A DNA stretch of 64,000 nucleotides, taken from NCBI RefSeq assembly GCF_012489685.1, contig NC_080043.1, positions 35,355,127 through 35,419,126 on the forward strand. Direction: 5' to 3'. The position numbers were made by a program, and so were the translations under genes. Below are positions 23,356 through 34,651 of this stretch, one piece after another. The notes beneath the pieces are model-generated. The model had not been told where the DNA came from. It saw only the letters and a list, made by a program, of their open reading frames with translations, and did no database searches. Origin of the DNA: Lotus japonicus. Lineage: Eukaryota; Streptophyta; Magnoliopsida; Fabales; Fabaceae. Within the stretch, counting starts at the first letter, position 1. Each line of letters begins with the position of its first letter.

Positions 23356-25190
23356 CTCTGCAAGCTTTTTCAGCTAGCTTTGACTTGACCAAATCTTACT
23401 CTACTGATGCTTCCAAGATTAACTTCACCTTCAGGTTCAAGTTTTGGATCTTGGGACATATGCCTTTTTCCCGTCATGTGTTGCCTGCATCCACTGTCCA
23501 GGTTCCATGGTTGGAGTTTCGATAGACCTATTGAAGATATCTGCAACATATATAATCTTATCCCTAGGTACCCACTTTCTGGGTCCTTTCTTGTTAGTTA
23601 GCCCAGAAGTTCTGACAACTTTGGGTCTTTCAACAGGATAATATACAGGAATTTTTGCATGATATTTAGACATGGAGAAGGATCCCTTTATAAGAGGAGG
23701 TTTAGCAGCTTCAGCAGGTACAGGGTCAGGCAATATGGTACCAGAGGGAACAAAGCATTCATACAAAGATTTAGCTTTAGGCACAGAGGGCTCATTTCTA
23801 ATTGGTTTAGAATACCCAATGCCACGCATTCCATTTCTGCTCACGCCATAGATCAATGAAGCCATCAAGCTTCTATCTACGCTTTTAGCCAGGAATCTTT
23901 GAAAAGATTTTTCATACTTAGATTCATTTCTACAATCAGAGGCATCACAAGCAACAATTTCTTCTAACTTAGCAATCTGGTTCTTAAGCACAGAGTTAGA
24001 ATTGATCAAAGCATGATTATCATTTTTCAAATCAGAAATAATTTTCTCATGTTCAACAGAAGTTTCAGAGGCAGTAGAGAAATTCTTTTTCAACCTTTTA
24101 TGCTTAGTCAAGAGAGAGTTATATTTATCCATAATTTCAGACAAAGCATCTTTAAGTTCAGAAGTTGAGAAAGAATCAAATACCTCATTTTCATCGTCAG
24201 AGTCTGGATCTCCTTCTGATTCTGAGTCAGAGTCAACAGCTTCCTTTGACTCTGCTCCTTTGTCTTTGACAATAGCCATGAGTCCTTGGACTTCACCATC
24301 AGAGTCAACATCCTCTGATTCTGATTCATCAAAAGTCACCATCAGACTTTTCTTTGGTTTGAAATGCTTCTTTGACTTTCCGTCCTTTGATGAACCTTTG
24401 TATTTGCTCTGCCTGTGCTTCCAGATGCAGTTGAACTTTCTGGATATAAGAGTCAGCTCATCTTCATCAGAATATTCTGATGCTTCTTCAGATTCTTCTG
24501 CTGCTGCTTGGAGAGCCTTAGCCTTTTCAGATTTGGATTTCAAGACAATAGACTTCTTCTTGTGATCTTGATGTTCAGCACGCTTTAGTTCATGACACTT
24601 CAGTATGCTTATGAGTTCTTCCAAACTCATCTGCTCAACATCTCTAGTTAGCTCCAAGGAAGTTATCAAAGGCATCCAGCTTTCAGGAAGACCTCTAAGG
24701 ATCCTCATGACATGATCCACAGTGGTGTAGCTATTGCTGATGTAACACCCCGATTTCGGTGGCGTCACTTTAGTAACCAAAAGAAAATACTTTAAGCGGA
24801 AAAACGTGAATTATTTTTTTTCGACAATATAACTAAAGACAAAAAGCAATAAAACTCCCCAACAAAAGATAAAAGGAACTACTATACAACTATATATACA
24901 TGCCTCGTGTCGGGTGACAGAAAAGAGTAACGCCCGAAGGCAATATGTACAGTCCAAGATGAAGATACTGTGTCCGCAACACTAACCTACAAAAACTGAG
25001 AGCAAGTTGGCCCAGCGGCCTAAGAAAAGACCCCCTAAATCCAACCAGCTCTCTGTGATCTCCATAGGAAACCACACAAAAGCTACCGGTAGGAAAACTA
25101 CCCTGTCCCCAAAACGGAAGCATGACGGTCAGAGCATCGACACAACTCCTACACTATCCCTACCCGAGGAGCCCACACTAGCACTCGATC

Positions 25191-25673
25191 CTACATGCTA
25201 GCGCGGTCGTCATCCGAATCTGCATCCAGGACGACTAGGTCGACGTACTCAACACTGCCCTCTCTGTCCACCCTAATGCGCTCCCGCACTGGACTCTCGG
25301 GCTCGGGGCCCGGAACGAGATCCGCAACGACAGCAGCAGCAGTAGACGGACTAGACTCCGTCGAAGCCCCACCTACTGGCAACTCCTCAGAAGGGTCCTC
25401 ATCATCTGAAGGAGATGGTGGCGGTGGAGGTACTCCCAAGCCGGGTCCACAGTGTACTCCTGGAGGCAGGTTGAAGCTCACTATGTGCCTCCTCATCACT
25501 CCCTCCGTCAAGCGTCCGAATCGATCGACACGGTCCTCCATGATCCGACCGGTGTAGGTCGCACGGTGGCCCTCGGGATCGACCACCCATGCACCTGGGT
25601 CGTCTTGGTCAAGCATCTCGTACCTGGTCCCCCCTGACGGGCTGACCATGGTAAACCAATCCCCCATACTCAT
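25191..25673 (-). CDS. LTR-encoded ORF of unknown function, 160 aa
   Basis: Starts ATGAGTATGGGGG directly after a CAG and ends GCTAGCATGTAG. A longer form from a TTG 57 bases upstream stays in frame, but I chose the first ATG. The N-terminal half is compact (MSMGDWFTMVSPSGGTRYE, then AWVVDPEGHRATYTGR and MEDRVDRFGRLT); the middle is Pro/Ser-rich with an Asp/Glu cluster (SPSDDEDPSEE); the C-terminus is acidic and conserved (YVDLVVLDADSDDDRASM). No catalytic motif, signal peptide or membrane segment is visible. It is much more GC-rich than the surrounding LTR. Identical in length to the copy at 62719-63201 with 152 of 160 residues shared. I do not recognise it; expression is inferred only from its position downstream of the LTR TATA box. 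Confidence 0.7.
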   Translation of the reverse strand: MSMGDWFTMVSPSGGTRYEMLDQDDPGAWVVDPEGHRATYTGRIMEDRVDRFGRLTEGVMRRHIVSFNLPPGVHCGPGLGVPPPPPSPSDDEDPSEELPVGGASTESSPSTAAAVVADLVPGPEPESPVRERIRVDREGSVEYVDLVVLDADSDDDRASM

Positions 25674-26388
25674 CTGACAAATGGCGTAGTCCGCCCAAAC
25701 ACACACAGCAGACGCGAGGGTCAACTCCAAAGAATTATATAATTAATAAAACCAGATATAATTATAGGATAATAAATACTAGCCTCTCAGGCTTATAAGT
25801 TTTGGGATAGCTTCCTAGGGTTGCATGTATCACAATAAATATAAAGAGCCATAAAAACAAGTAGCATGCCTCAAAATAGGATAAACAGTTACCAATCACA
25901 CTCAGCAACTAAGTTAGCATGTATGTTGCATGAAATGCAATGCTGGGTAACAAAATGCATTCCGGAAGAAGGATGGACATCAACGAGACGGCCCTAACAC
26001 CAGCCACGGTGGGTACCTTCCTGCTCGCGTGTCTCTTACACCACACAAAAGTAGTCAGATCAGCAGTGAACCCGTAGGTCTGCCATTCCGTCTGCTACTG
26101 AGGACCACCGTAGTGTCCTAAATATGGAAATCCGGGTCTTATGACCATTTTGGAATCCACCGAGGTCCGGTATCACGCCGTGTATTAACCTCAAAATGAG
26201 TGCATGAATGCAAGTGATTAGCCAAACAACGTCTCCGACCTCACCCGACACGTCGCCACGTGTTCTAGATTAACTTAAAGTCTCTAAAAGAATACCCTAA
26301 GGTAAATGTCGATTCTGCGACAAAATACAATTAATCATAAACAAAAGAGTGCAACCACTCACGACAACTCTTCGAGTCATCAATGCTC

Positions 26389-26635
26389 TCACGAAGTCTC
26401 ACGCTTCTGTGGAGTCTCACACATTCACAAAGTCTCACGCTTCAGTGAAGTTTTATGCTTTCACAAGGTCTCACGCCTCAGTGAATTTACACACTTGCAC
26501 GAAGTCTCACGCTTCAATGAAGTATCATGCTGTTCACGAGGTCTCACGCCTCAGTGAAGATCCATGCTTTCCACAAGGTCTCACGCCTCAGTGGAGTATC
26601 ACGCATTCACAAGGTCTCACACCTCCGTGAAGCTT
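26389..26635. repeat. Tandem repeat in the Tekay LTR, ~35-37 bp unit
   Basis: About seven imperfect units around GTCTCACGCCTCAGTGAAG. The matching array on the other strand is at 55091-55340. Confidence 0.8.
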
Positions 26636-27295
26636 CTCGGCTCATCCCTTGGATGGCTAAACAAACTGCTCCCAGAGCGAATGAGTATCAACATACCCAA
26701 AACTCGAAATCTTCCCAACACTTGGATCCGACGACACTTCTCATTTTCCAAAACTAAACTTCAATCCAAAGCTTGCATCCGAGATTGTTATCTTTATTTA
26801 AAGGTTTAGAGGTTGTTTAATATCTTATGAATTTCTTTATAAAAATAGCTCTTTTTAGTCTTATCGTATTCCCTATGAGTTCAAAGTTCCCATAAACCCA
26901 AGTAATTCCCTGAGAAGGTCTCGATCCATTGGAGCATGACAAGGTCCGAACTCCGTTCGTCCTTTTAAAACTTTCTCAAAATCTCATAAAAATTCGGCAT
27001 GACCTGCCCGTAATCCTCACTTTTCAGAATCTCAGGTACAAGTGGAATAGCATCATTGAAACAGCTCAACCAAAAGACATAAACAGCATATTCCAACACA
27101 TCCTAAGTTAACCATGTAGCACATAGCATGTGAATCATTTAGCACACAATATCATGGCATCAAGTACTCAACAAGTTCGGCCGAAGCCTCAGAAATCATT
27201 TCAGACATTTAGCAATTAGGTGCATAACACATAAATCAAGTCGAATTTCATCGACACCTAAAGCATTATCTAGTAATTCAGAGAGTAGCCCTCAC

Positions 27296-27373
27296 CGGTG
27301 GGTCTTCCAGCTTCCTCCTCCAAATGTTCTTCAAGCTCTTCTCCTTGGTTTCTTGGAATCTCCTCAAACGAAC
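27296..27373 (-). other. 78-nt exon-like block in the Tekay LTR
   Basis: Bounded by TTAAG| at the 5' side and |GTGAGGG at the 3' side. Free of ATG, with one fully open frame. Same length as the blocks at 36160-36237, 50114-50191, 54296-54373 and 61201-61278. Confidence 0.55.
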
Positions 27374-29397
27374 CTTAAGCAAAAATCACAGAAATCAACA
27401 CCAAGAGTCAGAAACTCAGCAATCAAAGAGTCCTAGGGTTACACAGTACACTACTACCTCCGTGGTACGACAATCTAACGCGTTAAGACAAGTTTTCGAA
27501 AAATCGGATTCTCCTCCCCCCTTGATATAGCTCTCGGCCACTTTCCTTAATTGGGAGGGTCGATTTTTCTTCGATCAAACTTGGTTCCTAGGTTAACATA
27601 AGCCGTAACTAAGACGGTTCTAGGCTCGGAAAAATTTTCGGATCGAAAACTGATATAGGGGTAGTTTGGTCATTATTTTTAGCTCAGAATTTCAAAATTG
27701 GATTTTTGAAAAACAAATTGGATGGGGACGTCCACAACGACGTTTATGACGACAAATCCTACTAGCACTAAGCCAAGTCGATAGATTAGAGCGTAAAGGT
27801 TGCGACTTTGGCGAAAAATGGGTATTTAGGGTAGAAATTGATCCCGGCGGCATTTCGTCGACATTTGACAAAATCTAATCCGCAGAACACGCTCAGGAGC
27901 ATGCAGGGAAGAAGTTTAGACGCTGAAATCAACTGATTTGAACAGTTTTTCAAAAACCTCAAAATTTTGAACTCAGAAAGTCGCAGGAGAAATGGACAGA
28001 AACGACGATTCGAAGGAGAGTATAGATTACCTACCTCGAGGTCTTCGATTAGTGACGAACGGTGAAGCAAACGGGCAAGAATCGACGAAGATCCGGATCT
28101 CTCTCTCTCTCTAGAAACTCGCGGCTTTGGGGGGTGGGGAAAATGGGTTTTGTGAAAAAAATCTAATTTTTCAACTATTTATAGGTTTTGGAAAAAACGG
28201 AAAAATGATTTTTTTGCGATTCCGATTTTTCCTGCGCGTTCCTCTGCGCATTCTAAGATAGGTTCTGGCGACAGAATTCCAGAACTCAAAATAGAATTCT
28301 TGGAATTAAACCAAAAGATCCAAAATCGGCATAAGTCGGTGTAAGTCGGTTAATCCCGAAAAACTACTTTTTGCAGTGATCGTCGGATGAGAAAACTTCC
28401 TTCTGAAGAAAGATTAGGAATGATGAGAGATGTAGGAGAACGCGGGTGGAATCTTCGTTTGAGTTTCCGGATAGAAAAAGTCTTCATCGTCTGTCGATCT
28501 TAGGTTTTCCGAACTATCAGGGATTCCGTTTCGGCAAACTTCCGAGAATTGGAATTTGACGTTCGTACATTCCAGGATTTCGCATCGAAATGGTTGTTTA
28601 AGGACGGAAAAGAGAAGTTCTAACATTTCTCTGAGGATTTTTGGAATTAGTTTCCATCGTGTCCTAAAGCGTAAATTAACTATTCACTAATACCTTCGAC
28701 CTAGGATTAAGCGTATGTTAGTCGTGCTATAACTCTTTCGGTTTTTCGATACATTCTTGGACTTTTCCTGAACCTCTTTCCTTCCCAAATTTATCTTAAT
28801 CAAATAACTTTTTTTATTTTATTCACTTATCCAAAGCGTTAAAACTTGGGCCTTACAGCTGAGGGGTCTTATTCCAGCAATAATCAACTGGAATCTGGAA
28901 AACATATCCTCAATGGATTCGTCAGGTTCCATTTGGAAGGATTCATATTTCTGGATCAAAGACAGTGCCTTTGATTCTTTCACTTTCTTGTTTCCTTCAT
29001 GAGACATCTTCAAGGATTCAAAGATGCCCTTGGCGGAATCACGATCAGTAATTTTCTCATATTCTTCATATGAAATGGCACTTTGCAGAATAGCTCTTGA
29101 TCGGTGATGATCTCTGAATTCCTTCTTTTGATCTTCACTCATCTTCTCCCTTGGGATTTTTACACCATGTTCATCAACAGGAGGGGTGTAGCCATCAACA
29201 ACAAAGTCCCAGAGATCAGGATCAAAGCCAAGAAAGAAGCTTTTGATTCTATCTTTCCAGAAATCAAATCTCTGACCATCAAAGATAGGTGGTCTTGCAC
29301 TGTATTGATATTTGCTTGTAGTAGTGGTGGCATCCATGAGTTTTTCACACTGGCCCGGATCTACTGAACACTGTTAAGTGTGGTAATCAGAACTTGC

Positions 29398-29409
29398 GCT
29401 CTGATACCA
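29398..29409 (-). promoter_or_regulatory. Primer-binding site of Sirevirus B
   Basis: TGGTATCAGAGC on the - strand, complementary to the 3' end of plant initiator tRNA-Met, two bases inside the LTR at 29412. Confidence 0.88.
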
Positions 29410-29411
29410 AT

Positions 29412-30581
29412 TGAAGGTGTGAAAAACGACTAGAAGGGGGGGTTGAATAGAGTTTTCAATATAAAAACTTTCCCCTTAAGATTTAAAGTAAATCTTTTCA
29501 GTTTCTCTAAGATAGATGGTGCAGCGGATAAAGATAGAGAGAAGAGAAAAGCACACAAGTATTTTATCCTGGTTCACTTGATAAATCCCTCAAGCTAATC
29601 CAGTCCACCCGTTAAGGTGATTTCTTCCTTCTTAGAATGAAGGCAATCCACTAATCAGATAATTGTTACAACTGCACTTGAAACCTACAAGTGACTAACA
29701 ATACACTGACTTAGCTATCACTAAGATTCACTCTCTTAGTCTTCTCTAGGATCCGATCAACCTTGATCTCCTAAAGGAATCACCACTAAGATTCACTCTC
29801 TTAGTCTTCTTAAGGATACTGACCTACCCGGTCCCTTAAGGAAAATCAAACAACTGTTTGAGGTTGGTGTTTACAAAGGTTTGCTTCTAAATAAGCTGAG
29901 TGTAAACCAAATAAGAATAGATGAAGAAAGTAGAGGCTTGAATCTTTTCTTGTATTGCAGCTCTTGATTTCTCTCACTCTTCTTTCTTCTTTTCTTCAGC
30001 CTTTTATAGTCCAAGGTGCAAAGGATATTTCTGTTGAGAGAATATGACCGTTGGAGGGCATTTCTGGAACTTCCAGAACCTGCTGTGGCTGAACCTTGGT
30101 AGGTAGGCTATTCAGAATAGTACACTGCTCTTGTACTACTCGATAGAGACATTTGCCTTTAACCATTGACTTCTGATCAGAGTTATGCTTCGTGTTGGAA
30201 CTTGTGAAGCTTGGTGATCAGAGTCAGAGGGATGCTTGGATCCTCTGACCTTCGTAACTTCTGCTTCTGGACCTTCAGAGCTTCTGAACCTTCAGAGCCT
30301 CTGGTCCCTCAGAGCTTCTGGTCTTCAGATCTTCTGATCCTCAGATCTTCTGATCTTCTGATCCTCTGATCCTCAGATCCTCTGATCTTCAGATCCTCTG
30401 ATCTTCAGATCCTCTGATCTTCAGATCTTCTGACGAATATATCTTCTGGTGTCAGAATCAGAACCTGTTTGTCAAAACACTCAAGACATACATTAGAGTA
30501 TCATAGTTGTTCATCCACAAATAAATACTTGTTATCATCAAAACATAGAGTTGTACCACATGACCAAATCTTGATCTTACA
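29412..30581 (-). repeat. Sirevirus B 5' LTR
   Basis: 1170 bp, nearly identical to 21442-22612. Differences seen by eye: the G-run (7 versus 8), one T/G in CTT/GATCAG, and two C/T changes in the CTCTGATC array. Followed by TSD ACATT. Confidence 0.93.
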
Positions 30582-31797
30582 ACATTAGTAAATACGGAAA
30601 AGAACAAATTCACTTATGAGCGGTCATGAAAAATAAACAATAGGATGGCGAGTGGGTAGACACCTAGGAACTGGCTAAGGGTGGAGTTTTTTTGAGGCCT
30701 CAAGGACTTTGCTGCAATCGAGGATGGGGAGCTTGGTGAAGAGACCGATGATGACTTTTTCGTCCTCAGACAAAGACCTTTCGGGTAGGTCAGGAATGCT
30801 ACAGGGTTTCTCGGTCCAGTAGAAAGGAAAAAGGGTAGTTCTGTCCCGATCGGTGAAGACTTCTAGGTAAGCAGGGTCGACAATCACGCGGAAATACCGA
30901 CGAGCAAAACTCGTCTTAGGATTTCTCTTGTAAGGGTTGAAGCGTTTGCGCCCTGGGCGAGATTTCAACGAAACGCAGCTGCGGGATTGGAGGGACTTGG
31001 AGTCAACGTCATAGAAATGGAAGAAGTGGGCGGGTGACGGCTCGAGTTGGATCACGCCGTAGAGCTTCTCAAAACATCTTATGAAGGCCTAAGCATTAGG
31101 ATGTAGCTGGAATGGGGCGACATTGATTTGGCTCAGCACTTGGCAGAGAAAAGGCAAGAAGGGAAGTTTCACCCTAAGCTCTGAGAACAAATATTCGTAA
31201 ACATAAAAGAAGTGGGACTTATTGATGTTCCCTTCTGCACGGTGTACCCACGGGCGATCGGCGTCTGTGCAACTGCCGGCCCGGAGGACGTCTGAAAAGG
31301 ATTTCTCATGGAAAATTCCTCCGGTTTTGTTCTCTAAGTTGACAATGTGGTCGTAGGATTTGTAGTCTGAGGTTTGGTCTATTGCATCCTGAAGTGGGGC
31401 AATTTGAACAGAACGTTCGAGGGATCTGAAGTTTGGAGCCGATAAGCAGCAATCTCCTCAAGGTTAAGGAGAGGGTTCCATCTGACGTTTCTGGCGCTGG
31501 CTCGCGCTGAGTTGAGGAAGATGAGGAGATGGCACAATCGGTGTCATTTCGGGGGTCGACGGTTTGTTGCTTGGGTGACATGGCAGAAGGAATGACAGTC
31601 ACAGGAGTAAAGGAAAGCAAAAACTAGAGCAAGAAGAGGAAAACTCACCAGAAGAGCAAGCAAAAGGATGGAAGGATAAGAATGAGTCGTTGAGGTACCG
31701 AAACAGCGGGTTCGCTGGAGATGTCTTGAAGAGTGAAAAAGAAGAGAAAGTTTGTGAAGAGTTCGTGAAAGAAATGAAAGGGATAGAAGAAGGGGCG

Positions 31798-31804
31798 TTT
31801 TATA
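31798..31804 (-). promoter_or_regulatory. TATA box of the antisense ORF in element C
   Basis: TATAAAA on the - strand in CCTATAAAACG context, 217 bases before the ATG at 31581. It is followed by a C/T-rich, ATG-poor leader typical of plant genes. This lies between the C 3' LTR and the antisense ORF, so that ORF appears to have its own promoter. Confidence 0.55.
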
Positions 31805-32236
31805 GGTTTAAAGGGAGAATAGGAAAGGACGTATGGAAAGCCATGACTATTGATGGGAAATGTGCCCCATAATGTGGAAAGAGAGGGGCAGGCGGCATAC
31901 AGTTTTTACGCGTGATTGGCTTGAATTTCGCGACATTATGATGAGAGGTGACGCTTCGAAAGTGGCAGTTGAGATTTCAAAGATACGCTGACCTTTCCAC
32001 TTCGCTGACGTGTCGGCGACCAAACTCACCACGACCGCCCTCCGAGCGTGGCGATCAAGTGCTCTGCAATCGCCGCTCGTGGACTCGTGGGCTCATGGGC
32101 TTGCGGACTTGTGAAATGTTATTTCTTTTAACGCCATATTGGCGATCTAGATATTTTTGCACACGTAGCGCTTTAAGTTAGTTATGTTGATCCTTAAAGA
32201 CACACTTAGCCCTCATGCTTCGTGCTCGGTGTCTTG

Positions 32237-32559
32237 TGGACTAGGCGAGTCCCTAGGGGGCCTACGCCCAGAGGTTACCCGCAAAGTGGCGGTCACCCAG
32301 CCTAGGAATTGGGCCTCCTCCCGCAAGGCCCAACCTGCCGAACAGAGGCAGTTATACGCATTAGGCCCAGCTCCCTTACGATAAATAGGGAGCGGTTACC
32401 ATTTGTAAGAGACTTTTGACTCATTTGATCAATACACACTTGAGATTCAGTTATTTTCTCTCTCCAAGCAGTTACACTCTCTCTCTAGATACTCTCTCTC
32501 TTAGTGCAATCTCTCTAATATACGTACTACACCCTATCTCAATGTTCATGGCAAGAACA
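32237..32559 (+). repeat. Element C 3' LTR
   Basis: Begins TGGACTAGGCGAGTCCC and ends GCAAGAACA; 323 bp. The edges match the inverted D LTR (TGGACTGGGCGAG...GCGAGAACA). Sequence between is diverged, including an insertion of GGCCC-rich segments. Confidence 0.85.
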
Positions 32560-34651
32560 AGATATATCCTTGCTTGATGGATTGAAGATCTTAAAGAAGA
32601 TATGAAATCCGAATATAGTTCGTAGATCTTTAGCGTCATAATGTAAGTCACGCTTTGTGAGATCTTTTTAGACACAGACTTTGTGATCAGTTTTTCCACG
32701 GTGTAATTACATCGTTCCTATTATCACTACTAGGGTCTCAAAGGGACAACAATCGACTCTAAGAAAATAAATTATATGCATGGAGTCGACTAAAGTTCCG
32801 AATTTGAAAGCCATTACCTGTAGGGAATATTTTTGCACCATACGACGTCCGTAAAAGCAGTTACCTGTTATTTATTATTCAAAATGTAATAACTTCAAAA
32901 TTATTCATTTTTCCCCAAAAGGAAAATAATACATATACATACTTTTATGTTTCAGAATTTACAAAAAGATTTTTTTAAAAGGAAAAGAAATTAGTTACAT
33001 AATAGGCTTGATGAGGTATAAACGTTGCTCCTATGTATCCCTTTGGCGCAATGGAAAAGTCACGTACTTTTTAGAATTTAAATTAATAGTTATTCTAAAT
33101 ATTTTAAAAAACTATTAATCATGATATTTATGTGATTTCTGTAAGATAGTTTTTGGGGCTTTTACTTTTATGATGAATGAAAGCATATTTTGGGATTTTT
33201 TATAATTAAAACTAAAGACATAATTAGAACGAAATTGAGAAATCAAATATTTAAAGAACATTAAACAAGAAGAAAATAAAATTCACATAAATAAATAAAA
33301 AATAAATTATACAAATAAAATTAAAACAAAGAATAAATTAGATAAAAATTTACCTCGCTGGAAGCACTCACAGTGTCTCTATCCGCGTAGGCCTTCTAAG
33401 AATTTAACCTTGCTGCACAATAAAAAACCCCAAAACTTTAGACTTGAACACAGGTTTAGTGCTGAGCACAAAATTCAAGTGACCAAAAAATGGATCTGTA
33501 AAATCTTGCACTATGATACATACTTTGTGTTTGTACACTATGTTAGTGTGATATAAAACACTGAATGAAGTGTTAATCTTATAACCTTCGTTAGTGTTAG
33601 ATTTTTTGAATTATGAAACATGTTGGGTAAAGAGAAGGAAGAGTATATGAACTTTCACAATGTGGAACTAAATTAAAAGAGTTTGCCGGTATAGTTGACT
33701 TGATGTGAAATTTTGATTTTTTATGAGAACTTAAACTTATATTTTTTAATTATGCAAACATTGAAATTACTTCTTGGTCTGTAGGTGACAATATTATATT
33801 TTAAATTTCTAAATTTGATACAAAACAGTTATCTAAAACTCTAGATATGAATTGCAGCTATAAGTAATCTTCTTTGTTAGCCCATTTGTATTGCTTCTCC
33901 GGCTTAATTTGGGTTTATCTGTCTCCCCAACAATTCTCATACAGAGTGAAAGAGATGAGAGGGGAAGTGTGCGTTCACAGTTGATCACTTATATCTACTT
34001 CTATTAGGCCTCATATTTGTTAATCTACTTACATTAGCGTTGAACTCTATCATTTTTGTTAAGAAAGGGACCAAGCAGATTTACAAAAGAAATAGTTAAA
34101 GTTGATGTGACCAGTGGTTGTCAAGATTCTTGGGTTCACAAGTAAGAAACCCACATATGTAGAGAGACAAATCTGGCTTGAAGTAGCAAATGAAGAGGCT
34201 TAAATAGGGTCAAAAGTAAAGTCAGAGGCGAGAACCATTCGGTGTTGGGGGGACCAAAGCTTCCACTTGCCTCCAATTTTTTTACTACTTGTGACCAAAC
34301 ATTTGCAAACATAGAATTAATCAATTGAGGGGTACCCTCCACCACCCACAAACCTAAAAAATTTCTTCCCATTTTCCCATGATTGTCCTCACATGGATCC
34401 CAAGTTCCCAACCCACGATGCATATTAAATAGGTAGCTTTGAAATTAAAAGCACCCACAAAATATATCTTATGTCAAATTGCCTTTCTTCCTCATGTTAC
34501 CCTAATTAAATATCAAGTTTAGTACTCATCCCACGTTGCTAATTAAATATCAATTGATGAATATAGGGAAAGGAATTATCCGAAATTAATTTACAAAAAG
34601 GCAATTCAAAATTCCATTCTTTTATTTAAAGTTTCAATTATGTATTATCTC
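32560..34651. other. AT-rich intergenic DNA, no gene seen
   Basis: No ORF with recognisable similarity. The longest frame (34136-34423, -) has no family signature. It is the first sequence outside element C and may be the original low-copy target. Confidence 0.5.

Larger units (their letters stand above)
24741..28857 (-). mobile_element. Solo LTR of a Tekay/Del gypsy element, 4117 bp
   Basis: TGTAACACCCC to GGGCCTTACA, with TSD GCTGA (24736-24740, 28858-28862). Closely related over its length, in inverse orientation, to the LTR at 59719-63683. Contents in sense order: TATA box 28183-28176, exon-1-like leader ending 28035, 78-nt exon-like block 27373-27296, tandem repeats 26635-26389, LTR ORF 25673-25191. 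Confidence 0.95.
23437..29337 (-). pseudogene. Sirevirus B Gag, split by a solo LTR
   Basis: Start ATG at 29337 lies 75 bases inside the LTR. The N-terminal half (29337-28858) has the copia Gag domain of the UBN2/Retrotran_gag type (IFDGQRFDFWKDRIKSFF, ESFQMEPDESIEDMFSRF). It resumes at 24740 (SYTTVDHVMRILRGLPESW, LTRDVEQMSLEELISIL) and runs to 23437 through acidic and coiled-coil segments. Apart from the nested LTR the frame is open, consistent with a recent, possibly Gag-competent copy before that hit. The CCHC knuckle expected after ISRKFNCIWKHRQSK is not visible. The end overlaps the protease motif in another frame, as in element A. Confidence 0.88.
21442..30581 (-). mobile_element. Young non-autonomous Sirevirus B (gag only), with a nested solo LTR
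   Basis: Both LTRs are present (21442-22612 and 29412-30581, 1171 and 1170 bp), with TSD ACATT (21437-21441, 30582-30586), a tRNA-iMet-type PBS and a polypurine tract. Hand comparison of the LTRs finds about three substitutions and one G-run length change, so insertion was recent. The internal part has gag and a scrap of the integrase-RT linker; protease after its first motif, the integrase core, RT, RNase H and the envelope-like ORF are gone. It therefore depended on another Sirevirus. A Tekay solo LTR (24741-28857) later split its gag. Confidence 0.93.
19663..31581 (-). pseudogene. Antisense Transposase_28-type ORF of element C, split by two insertions
   Basis: Starts at 31581 (MSPKQQTVDPRN, aligning with MTPKRRTHRSS of D) and reads leftwards. 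The recognisable core is 31055-30675 (HFFHFYDVDSK, CVSLKSRPGRKRF, RRYFRVIVDP, FPFYWTEKPC). A TAG replaces Trp near 31095 and a stop follows 30678. The Pro/Ala/Ser-rich continuation lies at 21441-21163 and 19852-19663 (TQKESSAQQGEPG at the Athila-LTR junction). The pieces join at the insertion duplications. The N-terminal segment upstream of 31306 is in other frames, so the gene was already decaying. Confidence 0.75.
19663..32559 (+). mobile_element. Tat-like gypsy element C, 3' part, split by A, an Athila-like LTR and B
   Basis: Same family as D: a 323-bp 3' LTR (32237-32559) preceded by a block (about 32190-32236) matching the inverted 972-1020 region of D, and an antisense ORF. Its body is 19663-19852, 21163-21441 and 30587-32559; the joins coincide exactly with the target duplications of the insertions. 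The left half, with any gag and 5' LTR, lies beyond element A, outside the window. Confidence 0.82.

Noticed and set aside
25191..25730. Extended 179-codon form of the LTR ORF starting at TTG (also 62662-63201)
   Set aside because: TTG is an unlikely plant start and the extension crosses the likely splice acceptor region; the ATG 57 bases downstream fits all copies better.
26389..26635. Regularly spaced repeats considered as a CRISPR array
   Set aside because: Plant nuclear LTR context, no non-repeat spacers, units of varying length, and the same array inverted in a sister LTR: an ordinary minisatellite.
34136..34423. 95-codon frame on the - strand as a possible host gene
   Set aside because: No recognisable domain or homolog inside the window; AT-rich surroundings give such frames by chance.
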